From the NCBI GenBank assembly GCA_030248195.1, contig JASAND010011333.1, forward strand, positions 1 through 64,000: a stretch of 64,000 nucleotides of DNA. Direction: 5' to 3'. The notes beneath the pieces were generated by a model. That model had not been told where the DNA came from. It did no database searches and worked only from the letters and a program-made list of their open reading frames with translations. This DNA is from Trissonchulus latispiculum. Taxonomy: Eukaryota > Nematoda > Enoplea > Enoplida > Ironidae. Within the stretch, counting starts at the first letter, position 1; each line of letters begins with the position of its first letter. The position numbers were made by a program, and so were the translations under genes. This document shows, piece after piece, positions 35,860 through 47,837 of the stretch.

Positions 35860-37742
35860 GAGTTTTTCTGGAACATTTCATTAAATTGTAAACCGACTGC
35901 GCAAAAAGCTTTCCTTATCTGTTATCATTGGTGGAATATTAGTAATGGTTAATTCGAATGGTTGATTGTAATGGTGTTTCCACTTTGTTTGTGTACCTAT
36001 CTGTAATTGGAATAGCGTGTCAATTGCTGTAACTGTTATAAATCTGCAGTTGAAAAACTTAGCTGTAAAAGATTGGGGTCAGTTACCTTTTCTTAAATTA
36101 CAATAGGCTTCTTGTGCTGAAATTTTATGGCTTGCTTGGCATTTCTTCCCATAGTGCCACATCCCAGTTGCTTTCGCGATGACGGGTTACGCCAGACCTA
36201 ATTTGCTCAGGGTCCGTAGTCTGGCGCTGAATAATTGCAAATGCAATTACCCGAGGCGTAGCAGAAGCGGCCACAATGCTCTCATTGCATCATGAGCGCC
36301 GTTGGCTCCATCCAAAGGGGTTTCCCCCCAGGACGGCCAACTCCTTTAAAATCTCGGATAGCAACAACACAATTATTGGGGGGGAGAATCACTGGCACAG
36401 TCGTGCCATACCTATTTCATAAAAAATTTTGTTACCGGCAGGTAACAGAAAACTTCAGGTAACGTCAACTCAGGCGTTCACTTGCGTCTTTAGATGTGCG
36501 TCTTTCTTAGAGTATGAACGTTTGTAACAGCAAACAGAGCACAGTATACAATGTCTTCAGGGGAGATTATTGATTGATGTTGGCACAGTTATGAGATCAC
36601 GTTGAGAGAGTATATAGATACATTTTTAATTCAACGTTAGTAGAATTATTGCAAAGGATGAGGTCATAGTATGAGTCGAAAATAAAAGGAATGAGAGAAA
36701 TTTAGAGATAGCAATGAGATCACTTGCTGCCAAATCCATCGAGCCGATAGGTGCGGGGTAATTCAGTTCGGATTTGTCCAAATTTAATCCGAGAAAAATT
36801 GTAATAACGCGACTACGTGCTGTCAGTCTTGGATCGGATTCCAAATGTCATCGCTTGCTTGATTTCAACTAGAAACTATTTCTTCAGTTCATGTCTTACT
36901 TGCTGCAAAAGCGTGGACATATTTTAACTCGTAAAATAATAGTATACAGCTTACATGCGTCGATATGAAGTTGAGTGTACGCTGCAAAAAGCATATGATA
37001 ATCAATTACCCGCACGGGGCACGCTGGGTAGCCTGGTCCTAAGCAAATTTGCCATGGAGATCTGAACACCGTGTATATCTGAGCTACAACCCAGACAGCT
37101 CAGCTACACACTAAAAAGGGTCGCCTTGCAGCGGAAATTTCACTACAATTTGCTCGCAATAGTTGCTTTGAACTTATGTCTCAGCTACAGCATCAGAGAA
37201 ACGAATTTTGTTTAATTTCATTTCACTTAATGGGAAGCTTAATTTGTGTCGCTTATATACTTTACATCACGACACGGCGTGCTTTCAAAAAATTATGCAG
37301 CGTCGCACGGGAAACAAGTGTATGTGGCATTCGTGTGCGTCTCGCACTCATGTCACATTCTCGGAGCTTCCTGCATTTAAATCTTTGCATGCCTGCTTTT
37401 CGATTCAAACACCCAAGGCATTTGTTTGCAGCAGTACAGCTTTAGACAATGCTACACTCGGTTTTATGTATCCAGCGTTGATTCTTGTTGGAATCATGTT
37501 AAAATAGATCAGTGAGCAATATGAAAAAGGTCTGTCGCGCTATGGTGCAGCAGGAAGAAAGGTTTGATGAATAATATTAAAACGGGAATACGTTTTGTCA
37601 TATTCCAATCGCCTGTACTGCCAACGTATTCCGGAGCTTATCCTGTCAACTGTGTAAAGAATCGTTTTAATAAATTATTCGCTTCGAAATGTATAATGTT
37701 TCAAAGTTTAACCATTTGTTCGCATAACCACACTTCGCTAGG
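35860..37742. other. intergenic between paralogues A and B
   Basis: No gene recognised. A perfect hairpin TGTTACC/GGTAACA with loop GGCA lies near 36429-36446. The frames at 37176-37507 have no recognisable domain. Confidence 0.4.
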
Positions 37743-38220
37743 ATGGGTAAAATTAACATCTGCATTTTAATCTCCATTGGAATAACGTTTCTTGGTAAGC
37801 TTGCATTAACTGACAAGTTGTTCTAGCTTTTGCATTGATCGCGATCTTGTACTCATCTTGCAGTCGGACTAACAAATTGACCGACAAGAGCAGCACTTGA
37901 GCGATCTGAAGTCGTAACTCAAAGTGCCGATACTATGAAGACTGTGCAGAAAAGATTAGTGTGAAAAGCGCAGGTCACAAGGTTACTAGACTTAAACGAT
38001 ATTTTACAAGGCCGTTGCACGTTATCCACGGAAAATTTTATTCAATCTCAGCATTTATGCATTAAGAAACAACTACTTGTAGCGAAAGTGTAAAACATGA
38101 TGCAAAATTAAAATTAGAAATAAGGACGTAAAAGGACTAGACCCAAATATCATTTCCTAAGTAAGCCGAGGCAAGTCCAGTTATTAGACTGTCATTCTTA
38201 AAAACGTAAAATTAAGAAAA

Positions 38221-38533
38221 GCTGTTGTTGTTGTTGTTATTGCCGGGCTTCTCAGCCAAGAGGCTATATGAGGGTGCTAACCTTTGTCTCTCCCCATCAG
38301 TCATAGCTAGTATGACTCTCGCTTCGTCGCCTGAATGCTGTCCCACAGTGGGAAGCTGGAGCAGACACCTGCTTGGCCTTTCGGCTCCGTAGTAAGACAT
38401 CCATGAACTACTCATACGCAAGGTAGAGGAGCACAGCATCTTTCGACACTCCAAGCCCCAAGCGCAGATGGGTGGGATCAGCGACAACCTACATCAGATC
38501 AGACAACAGATCAGATCAGAAACAATAAGAGAC
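38221..38533 (-). mobile_element. LINE 3'-end fragment with (AAC)n tail
   Basis: On the minus strand it ends in GGCAATAACAACAAC-type repeats. It is a close relative of 54117-54486. ATTAAGAAAA flanks it at 38211-38220 and 38534-38543, a possible target duplication, though A-rich. It lies in intron 1 of paralogue B. Confidence 0.6.
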
Positions 38534-38694
38534 ATTAAGAAAACCTAAGAACCCAAAACGTAAAAAAGTAGAGATTTCAAAAGTTACAATCTTAATTTGA
38601 AATAAAATAGAGGGTAGAATATACTTGGCTGACTACTATACTACGTATAGGTACAGATCTATAAACAGATTTTTAAATGCTCTTTTAAGATGCT

Positions 38695-39264
38695 TCATTT
38701 TTCCCCTTTAATTTTCTGATCAATCAATGTTGTATAAAGCCTTGATCGGAACCAGGAATAAAAGTAGGTAGAGGCCGTCGGTGGCGAGTGGGATATCGAC
38801 GTTGAAGTTCCGTTTGAGTTTGAGGTTCTTACTCGTCTGGCATTATCCGAAGGAAGCCAAATAAAATTGTCAAAGTTCGTATGAGGCTTCTTAATGTCTT
38901 TCCTGAACGCTTTTCCACTCTTTACGGCAACCCGTTTACGAATTTGATCAGTATGGCGCTTTAGTAGAACACCCTCCACTCTTACCATGTATGTGACCGT
39001 TCCTAGGGCGTACTCTACTGTCCCTTCGACCCATTTCTGGTGTGACTTTCTATAGTCCCCTACCCAAACGAAATTACCCGGCCGGAGAAACCGCCCGGAG
39101 GACAGACTTGTTGCCCGTTTGCGTTCAGGCCCAGTATTGTGGATCAGCGAAGGCAGGAAACAGTTTACATCATTCCGCAGGTTGCGATTGAGGAACAACG
39201 CACACGGAGGAACACCTGTTGTGGAATGGGGTGTAATGCGGTAGTGCAGTAGAAATCGTGAAAC
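38695..39264 (-). pseudogene. integrase C-terminal fragment
   Basis: Continues directly after the gag fragment but in another frame. It shows the end of a gypsy integrase: ALFLNRNLRND, then GNFVWVGDYRKSHQKWVEGTV and the VLLKRHTDQIRKR block. Everything from late gag through the integrase core is deleted. It is near the purine tract, as expected for the end of pol. Confidence 0.75.
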
Positions 39265-39544
39265 CGTAACGTTTTGCGATAACGTTAGGCTTTGGCCGCA
39301 GATGGTTCTGAAGGATCGCCACTAACTGTTCGAAAGCTTCAGTGTTAGGTTTATCTGGACTGCAGATATCTGTCAACAGTTCGTAGGTTTTGGAGCCCAC
39401 CACGCTCAGGAGTATGGCAATCTGAGTTCTTTCTTCCGCTATGGCATTAGCGATAAAATACTCCTGTATTTGCTCCATATAGGATTCCCAACTCATGGTA
39501 TTAAAGTCAAAACAGTCAATGCTTCCAAAACTTCTTTCTGCCAT
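39265..39544 (-). pseudogene. gag (capsid) N-terminal fragment
   Basis: Starts ATG 39544. The protein fragment has the Ty3/gypsy capsid pattern: SWESYMEQIQEYFIANAI followed by LLSVVGSKTYELLTDICSP and NHLRPKPNVIAKRYGF. Capsid would form the particle shell. It breaks near 39265, where integrase-derived sequence begins in another frame. Confidence 0.75.
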
Positions 39545-40797
39545 TGTAGAAAGTAAAGCTACTCGTCGCCACTAGAGTATACTTGGCTGACTATTATACT
39601 ATGTATAGGTACAGATCTGTAAACAGATTTTTAAATGCTCTTTTAAGATGCTTCAGAGGGCACTATTCTAGCTAAGATCTGCTGTATCTAACTGGACATT
39701 AGCTTACTCGCTCTTACTTCTTTTCTAAGTTCAGTATTGGTATCGCATTTATATATTCATTTTACTGCATTTATTGGGTTATCACCTGAAAGCGCCAGGA
39801 GAATTACCTTGAGTGAGTGTACTTTGTGTAACTGACTGTGTTTCGCCGAGAGACCAGATATGGGTAAATAAAAAACATTGGGAACTGAAAATAAACAATC
39901 AAAATGACCAATTTCCTTTACTTCTGAATGTGCGTATTCCAAAGAAAAATTCTCCGGAGTCAATAGTCCTATTCACATGCTCGAGGTTATTCTTCCTTCC
40001 AGAAAACAAGAACTTTTGAAGTCGCTGACAATAGCTCAGGGATCCGGCCATGACTGCATTCCGAACTGAAGTATTCGGTTGCTTAATAAGCCAAAAATTT
40101 GTTTCGTGTAGATGTCTATGTCTGTAACACATTTGTTTTCGTCAGAATTCTTTCTCCAATAGAAGGAATTTGTCTACTTTATTTGCTTTATTTAATTTGT
40201 GTAGGAGAGTTCTATAATGAAGCTCTCTTTGTGGTTCAACCAATGGGTCGAACGTCGACTCAAGCTCCAATTAGCCCTGCTGAAGCTGAATTGTTGAAAA
40301 CTAAAGCGTTTGAGTGGATCAAAGCGCATCCTGTGTTTAAACTGAGAGTTTTTTAGTAAAGATAATGGATTGACGCTGCAGGACAAACGTCTTCACATGT
40401 TTTCTTACAGGTAAGTACGTCGCAGTGTTGTAAAGCAGGAAGCAATTTAATTTAACAGGCAAGATCTCAATTACGGTATCTCAACTACACCTATTTTAAA
40501 TTGGTAGCGATATATAAGTTATGAAAGTCGCACGAAACGGCTTGAGTTCAAACTACCGTATTCTCACGCTTAAGGGAACCCCACTTTGAGAGCATGGTCC
40601 CTTAAATCAGAAAACTGCAGAAGCCTGAATTGAAAAATTGATTTTGGATGATAAATTTCTTAAACATTGGTCAGCTAATGCTGAATTTCCGGTTATTTCT
40701 ACGAAAAAGAATTAATTAAACCATCCATGCCGTAACAAATGACAATAGTTGATAAAAAGTAACAAAAATGATTGCTTCTTAGAGGTACTGGACACTC

Positions 40798-43112
40798 ACT
40801 TAAGGTGCTGGTTTCCTTTCGGGTATTTTTGACTCATACGGCTTTAATCTTTTACGTAAATGGCTAAAACTTACGAATTAACCTATTTCCGTGTCTTTAA
40901 TACTCTGGGACCAGTCTCGTATTTTCAGGCCAAAAGATAAGAAAGTTTTAGCTCTGGCCTTAGGCACCAAGTAGGTAGAGTAGACACCGGATTATTGTAA
41001 TGGCTGGAAAGAGGACACGAATACGAACATGTTTGTTTTAACAACCTTTGAGCTATCGCCAGTGGTTAAGTCAGTATAAGCAAAAAGCTGTTTTTAGGGT
41101 CAAAACATGTCCACTTTCGACAAAATCAGTTTTTTTCAAAATTACTGCCACATGTTAAGGACAAAGTGGGCTTGTTTATACTCAATCGATACAGCGTCCG
41201 AATGCCCATGTTATGAATGTCAATTAGCTGGACTTTATTACTTTAAGCTAGTGATTTGGCCGATAAACCATTTTGGCAAAACTGCTATTATTTTGCTTCG
41301 AACATCGATTTCTCAAAAACTACTCAAAGGATTCCGAAGAGTTTTGCCAGAATCGAAATTCGTAGTTCTGCGGAGTGTGGTTCGTTAAAAGGAGCCTAAG
41401 AAATTGAGGAATCTGTGACTGATGCCAAGACTTAGTGGAGTTTTTTGGAAGTGTTGAAGTAAAGCTGTGACTACTCTTGAGCTTATAAGCAATTTCGTCG
41501 TCAATTTGTCGGTGAAAATAACTGACATTCTTCATACGTTCTCCGGAACAGACGGAGATGATATAATCGAATGGATCAAGAAGGTTGAACTGGTTGCAAG
41601 CTTTCAGGGTATTGACAATTTGGCAAAGTTAATCCTTGTTTCTCCATGATTCGGTCTTCTCCATATTTGACCAAATGGAGGAAGCGAAGAAAGGCAGCTA
41701 CGACGAGATAAGGAAAGCCTTGGTGTCGGCCTTCTCTTTGACGCCCTACCAAGCCTTCGACCAGCTCAAATGCCGACGTTTGGGCCAAGACGAGTCTGCT
41801 GATGCTTATCTAGCGGATCTGCATCGCTTCTCGACCGTTAAGAGCTTCTGAGCCAAATCCAAAAAACGTCCCTCTGCCCACATGTCCTTCATATAGTAGC
41901 AAAAAAGAACTTCTGGCCCATTTAGAGAAATCGATGTTCAAAAAGTATTGGTCTATATTCATCCTGTTAGATGTCAGTATGAACTGTTATTTTAAGACAT
42001 TTCATTATATTATAATTAGTTGTTTAGTTTTGTCATTCGTATTTTTGTCCTTATGTTTAGTTAGTTAATTAGTGAAATTGTTTAAAGTTTAGATTAATTG
42101 TTTAATTTGAAAATGGTTAATCTGTGCTTAGAATGATCTTGTTATTTGAGTGTTTTGACTTTATTCTTTGGAAATGTTTTGGTTTCGTTATCTTTTTGTG
42201 AGACTGTTGTTTTGACTATGAAGTTGATGTGGAGCGCTTTGTCTGGCCTGTAGTTAGTCTTGCATTAAACTCTGTTCTTGACATCAGCATGTCAAAAAAT
42301 TTCTGCTATGTTTTTGCTAGTCTTGCTAGTTTCGTGACCTCATATGAATGTACAGATTTGAATAAGCGTTAAACGGTGTATAAAGCTCTTTCCAACTCCC
42401 AAAATTGCGAAAGTTATAACGTTTCGAAAAATCAGCACAAAAGTACTGCAGAAAAGGAGGTGGTATCCTTTTGCGTAGTAGTAGTCATAGCTTTACTTCA
42501 ACACTTCCAAAAATTCCACTAAGTCTTCGTATCAATCACAGATTCCTCAATTTCTTAGGCTCATTTTAACGAACCACACCCCGCGGACGTACGAATTTCG
42601 ATTCTGGCAAAACTCTCCGGAATCCGTTGAGTAGTTTTTGAGAAATAGATGTTCAAAATAATCGCAATTTTGCCAAAATGATTTCTCGGCCAAATCTCTA
42701 GCTTAAAGCTAGAGTTCGGCTAATTGGCATTCATAAAATGTGCATTTGTACGCTGTATCGACTGAGTATAAATAAGCTAACTTTGTCCTTAACATGTAGC
42801 AGTAATTTTGAAAAACTGATTTCCTGGCAAATGGCCATTTTTTGACCCTCAAAACAGTTTTTGCTGTTTAATACTGACTTAACCACTTGAGACAGCTCGA
42901 AGGTTGTAAAAGCAAAAATGTTCATTTTCATGTCCTCTTTCCAGCCATCACAACCAATCCCGTATCTTGTCAATCTACTGGGAGCCTAAAGCCAAAAACC
43001 AAAACTTCTCATATTTTCGCCTAAAAATACGTGACTGGTCCCAGAATGTTAAAAAGCTCGAACATAGGCTATTTCGTCAGTTTTAGCTATTTACGTAAAG
43101 GATTAAGTCTGA
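40798..43112. mobile_element. element with ~650-bp inverted arms around a gag remnant
   Basis: The sequence 40798-41474 is repeated in inverted, diverged form at 42479-43112. The arms enclose about 1 kb of unrelated sequence containing a broken gag. The left end reads ACTTAAGGTGCTGG; related ends are seen near 34722 and, more weakly, 50386. A degraded arm-like copy is at 54850-55140. No transposase is present. It lies in intron 2 of paralogue B. Confidence 0.65.
41467..41851 (+). pseudogene. retrotransposon gag fragment
   Basis: Two frames joined by a frameshift near 41640 resemble a retroelement capsid: FSGTDGDDIIEWIKKVELVA, then KALVSAFSLTPYQAFDQLKC and ESADAYLADLHRFS. It sits exactly between the inverted arms. 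There is no zinc knuckle or pol after it. Confidence 0.6.
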
Positions 43113-46100
43113 AATGGTCGCTTTTCTTTAGCTTACCCACACATTCGAGAAATCCATGCTCAAAAATTGTTTTTGTCATCGAATATCCTAGCCGCAAATT
43201 TGAATTTAAACAGTTGTACTTTACCTAGTTGTAACAAGCACATTCTAAGCTTTTCTAAAATATTTTTAACACATCTTAGAAGAAGTATAATTTTCCAGAC
43301 TTTTTGCAGACTCAAGTTTATTTTTTCGCGAGACATCGGTTATATCGTTCGACACCTCCATCAAATAGCTGGGGACGAATTTTTTATTTATTGTGAAATC
43401 GCTCTTCGTTATAGAGAAGTAAGCTGAAATGTGTGCGTAACCTGTATTTTGACTACTTTTCCCAATCTTGGCAAGCGACTACTTTAGCTAGAAAGCAGCA
43501 ATCGGGGCAACTGAAAAAGTTTCCTGGGTATTTTGGTGGAAAACACGTTTAGTAAGTGGTGTGAAGTTTGACTCTACTAAACTTAATAAAATGTTGCTGT
43601 CTGACTTTGACTCACTAGGATAAGACTAAACTACAGGTAACAACAGTGGTGTGTGATGCTGGAGCAATGTTCGGACCTGACCAACTAGAAATCGCTGAGC
43701 TGATTACAACGGTTTATTGTAATTTAAACAAAGACTTGACGACGAAATTAGAGCAAACATAAATTTCAAACACCAAATTATGGACTTGACAAAATACTAA
43801 ATTAAACACAAAAATACCCGGCAAAAGCCGGCAAAGCGACAGTGGATAAATTTGACCCAACCAAAAACTTAACTAGCCCCAAAGATTCGAACCTAATACT
43901 CGCGACCCAACCACTCTTCATCAAAACCTACACCCACACTGACTTTCAACCCAACCAAATATGGAGGCATCCAACTATTAGCTATCCGAACCTACGAATT
44001 TAGACAAGAGTAATGCGAAATGGTTGAACGTTCATCAAATGAAATGTTATTTTCACTTAGGCTTAGCAACTCATGAATAATTTATATCTTTCCTGCCGGT
44101 GCTAACTTCACAGTGGCAACCCTGTAGCTTGCATAGTAAATCCTCCAGAATTCCTTGAAAAAATTTGGTCATGTTTTTGCAAAAACTAAATTTTTTATGA
44201 TAGCAGAGTACATGATGGCAGTTGGAAAATTATCGTGCCTCTGGTAATCGGCATCGACGAGACCTTCAAATCGACACCCTTAGTTTAATTTTACGGCTAG
44301 CGTAGCTCAAGAAATGGCAGATTATTTCATTTCTGCAAAAATGACAAGTTTGCAAAGCCACTATAAGAAAATCAGCTATATCTCACCATACAGAAAAGCT
44401 AGAAAGGTGCTTCAAAAAGCAAAAATGTAGAACTCAACAAGGTCTTTTGATTGAACACAATTATAGCTATGCAGCTACTGTCTAATTGTCAGAAATTGGC
44501 AAAAACGGCCCTGAACAGAGACGTCAAAGTTTAGAAGAGGGATTGCGCGGAGGGTGTTAGAATGCTAAAAGAACTTATTTTGGAAAGTTTCATCTAATTC
44601 CATCTTGCTTTGAGCAGTCAACAAAAAATAAGTGCCCAAAAGGAGTTACCACCTTATTAAGCCAAGAAAGTTTGAACTGATTTGAACTTTGAAAGTTAAA
44701 CTAATAATAGAATTGCGGTGCGATATCCGATGTTGAGATAAAAAAGTAAAAATGAGGAGAGATGGCGCGATTGGGATAGAGAAATTGAGAAGTCCAACGT
44801 TGAGATCGACAAGCCATTCCGTATCATTTACTGCAATGGCCTAACCAAGGAGGAAAAAGCAAGGCCACATCAAGCCACCATGTTTTGACTAGAAGAAAAA
44901 TCAATAAAAACAGTTTTGCAAATAGACTCGTGAAGGATACATGGTGTGTGAATAACAGCTACTGGATAACAACAACAGCAATAGACATTGCAAAGTTTTG
45001 GCCCCAGAGACTGGTTATTGGACAGCCACAGACCTATACTGGGGTACTGTGCGCACGACTAGACAAGCAACCTGGACTGGAGATAGCTCCAGGCCGACCT
45101 CGACAAACCTCGCCAATTAAACGCACCAGAGAATCGTGAAGCTTAAGCGCACTCAAACTACGTTACCCCAGAACCTAAGTGCTAGATTCCCTACCTACCG
45201 AACTAAACAATTCTACGCCTAGCTAAGCAAGAATAAGCCAAGTGGCCGTGTTACAAAATTTAATATAAAGAAAAGGGGGCTATAATGGGAAACGACAAGA
45301 AAACTTTTGTTAGCACTTATAAAGTAGATAGATGGACATAAATACCATAAAGCAAATATAAATATAAATTGGATCAAAGTCCCGTTCCAAATAAATTAAG
45401 AAGGGAATCACCCTTGCCTTTCACCAGACTAGGAATCAATCTACTATCCTAATCCGGAGTTCGATTGCGTAAGGGAATTCCTGCCAGGCAGTAAAAGCAA
45501 ATACAGCAATTTTTGAATTGAAGGAACAGTAGAAAAATACCGACCGATCAGGGCAAGCGCAAGACATAAAACTGATTGAAAGAACACTGGAGGCCCCATA
45601 GTGATTACGAAGTCACGTGACAGGAATCCAGCCAATAGAATTTTGACAGACTTTCGGGAGAGAATTTTGATAGTAACTATGGAGATACATGATCTATCTT
45701 TGCACAAATACACAATTTCAAACACAAATTATAGGCTAACGGGGCGATTTTAGCGAAAACCCAATACATAAATCAGGGTTAATTTTGAGTGAAGAATCTT
45801 TTTAAATAGTAAACGAAATATGACATTAGGGCAACCTCCGCCCTACTGTACAACACAGTTGAGCAGTCACTATCAAATATTTATTTGAAAGCAAAATGAC
45901 ATGGATTCACTTCTCATTTATGCACAAAATCATCCGAACGCCTGGAGTTTTAAGGTATAGCACAATACAAGTCTCACTCCTCACGTAAATTCCTGGGCCA
46001 TTCACACATCAATTCACATACAAGCTCTGAAATGATACATAAGCATTCAATGCTAGAATAACTAAATTCTTTTCCTGATTATGTGCCTATTTTAACTTCA

Positions 46101-46468
46101 AAACTTAGAATTTTGTCACTTAAAACTTAAATAAATTAAAATTAAACGTAAACTTAAATTTGCCCTTGCAATTCTTTAAAATTATCTCAGCTGCCATTAC
46201 TGTATACAAATCAACGGCCCTAATAGCACTGTTCTAAGCCCAACTACTCTCACTGAGCTTCTATCTTTACCTTGGCATGTTCAAAAGTGACTCCATTGTA
46301 CCAAGTAATACGTTAGCTAACTTGGAATAGTTCTATCGTTTATCAAAACTATATGAAACAATAAAGAAATTTCGAAGAATATTCCACAGTAATTAAAAGT
46401 GGATATGTTGGTTTATTTCATGTCTCCATTTATTCCGTCGATCGTTTGTGTTATGTGTTACAATACAG
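43113..46468. other. rest of intron 2, paralogue B
   Basis: AT-rich, no confirmed gene. A frame at 44757-44884 (plus) followed by one at 44885-45139 has protein-like composition (NVEIDKPFRIIYCNGLTKEE) and may be a retroelement remnant; I cannot identify it. Confidence 0.3.
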
Positions 46469-46970
46469 CAGCCAACTATACCAGCTAACTTTGGGCTTCG
46501 CGGAAGCGATATCGGCGAACTCAACCTTAAGAGAAGTCCAGTCGAAGCTGGACTACATTTCCTTTGGTCGTTGCCCGCCGATTGGATTTTTTGCTCCGCC
46601 TTACTGGACAATTGATCTTGCATTGATCGCTGCAATCAGCGAAGGAATAACGGTACGCTGTAATCAGATATTCTTTGTCATGGATTACCGTTTAGTTAGT
46701 AAATTGTCTGGAAGGTACTCACTGTTTGCTTTCTAACGATTGAATATAAATCTGTACTTTTTTGGTTTATAGACATGTCCTGCTTATTTAGGTAACAAAG
46801 TTCGACGGTCGTCGAATTGGTTTAAAAGTGAACACCCAAGTATCTGGCATTGTCGGAACGCGAAACGATGTTCAATACATTGCTGATGCCAGACTACCCG
46901 AGGGAGCAGGCTTTTGGGCTAGAAAAAATTTTTGTTCGACCTCATTATTGACTTGCCGATTAATCTTTAG

Positions 46971-47360
46971 CCATGAGATTACGTTCTGAGATTTTAAAAT
47001 GTTCTTGCAGTAGACGTGAACTTGGATCATCGGTCCAACAGTGAAATAAACAAATTTCGAATGAAAGATTCTACGAAATTCTCTGCTTCGAATTCATTAT
47101 CAACATGCAGTCGTGCACTGATCCGAATGAATGAACACAGTGACTTCAATGACCAAATAAGATGAATTTCCACCTACTTCAAGCTTACATTTTCCATCTC
47201 ATTCCGCCCTACTTAGTTCAGAGCCAGATCCAACCTTCCGTAAAATGTCAGTATTAGTTGTAAAGAATTCACCCTTTGGCTCCCAATAAAAGTGACAAAC
47301 AAAAACAATGAATGACGTACTACATAAAAATAGTTTAAATTACTATAAGTGAATGAAATA
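46971..47360. other. flank between paralogue B and Tc1-like element
   Basis: No gene seen. It ends in TA (47359-47360), the left target-site copy of the Tc1-like element. Confidence 0.4.
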
Positions 47361-47751
47361 CAGTACTGTTCGAAAGCATCTTCCTCTGATGCCAGCATCA
47401 GCACCACTGATGCTGGCATCAGCCTCAGTGATGCCGCCTATGTTAGCTATCTTTAAGTTAGACTTTCCTTTTATTTGTGCAGCAAAGATTAAGCTGCTTA
47501 TTCAGTGAATGAAAGCAGCTGTTTGTTAAAGCTGACCAGGACATACAGACAGACAGTGTGTGTTTGTTATACTCTATGTATATATACATGGCAAAAGCTT
47601 AGTTCTGTTGAATACGTGTGTGTTGCCAAAGCTGAATAATTTGGCGGATTTTATATACACATGCTTACAACTTTACTGCACTACAACAGATGAATGGCAT
47701 GACTTATCACACAGAGACTTTATTGTACAAAGCAACAGGAACATTTGTACT
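47361..47751. repeat. left terminal inverted repeat
   Basis: Inverted match of 52783-53172 with scattered differences. It contains a perfect hairpin (stem 15 bp, 47387-47401 and 47407-47421; loop CACCA) about 26 bases from the tip, and an AATAAA read on the minus strand near 47730. Confidence 0.85.
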
Positions 47752-47837
47752 GCTAACAGCAGCAGCAACGCTTGCAATAAAATTCAAAAGCTAAAATTGT
47801 TATACGTTTCAGGTTGTTGCAATTATAAACTTAACAT

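Larger units (their letters stand above)
38615..39655 (-). mobile_element. internally deleted Ty3/gypsy element, 83-bp LTRs
   Basis: Two 83-bp direct repeats (38615-38697, 39573-39655) differ at only a few positions and are flanked by GAGGG on both sides (38610-38614, 39656-39660). On the minus strand the purine tract AAAGGGGAAAA adjoins the left LTR, and TGGCGACGAG, a typical primer-binding start, lies one base inside the right LTR. Only the start of gag and the end of integrase remain. Confidence 0.85.
37743..46970 (+). pseudogene. secreted protein gene, four exons (paralogue B), frameshifted
   Basis: Exons 37743-37794, 40205-40410, 46469-46652 and 46792-46970 mirror paralogue A: exon 1 has the same length (52 nt) and encodes a hydrophobic leader (INICILISIGITFL), and intron phases are again 1, 2, 0. 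Similarity is clear: EAELLKTKAFEWIKAHPVF in exon 2, STLREVQSKLDYI in exon 3, VTKFDGRRIGLKV in exon 4. Two single-base frameshifts interrupt it, one at a T run (40348-40353) in exon 2 and one at the A/T runs (46922-46934) in exon 4. Both lie in homopolymers, so either this is a recent pseudogene or the assembly is wrong there. Introns carry a LINE tail, a gypsy remnant and an inverted-repeat element. Confidence 0.7.
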
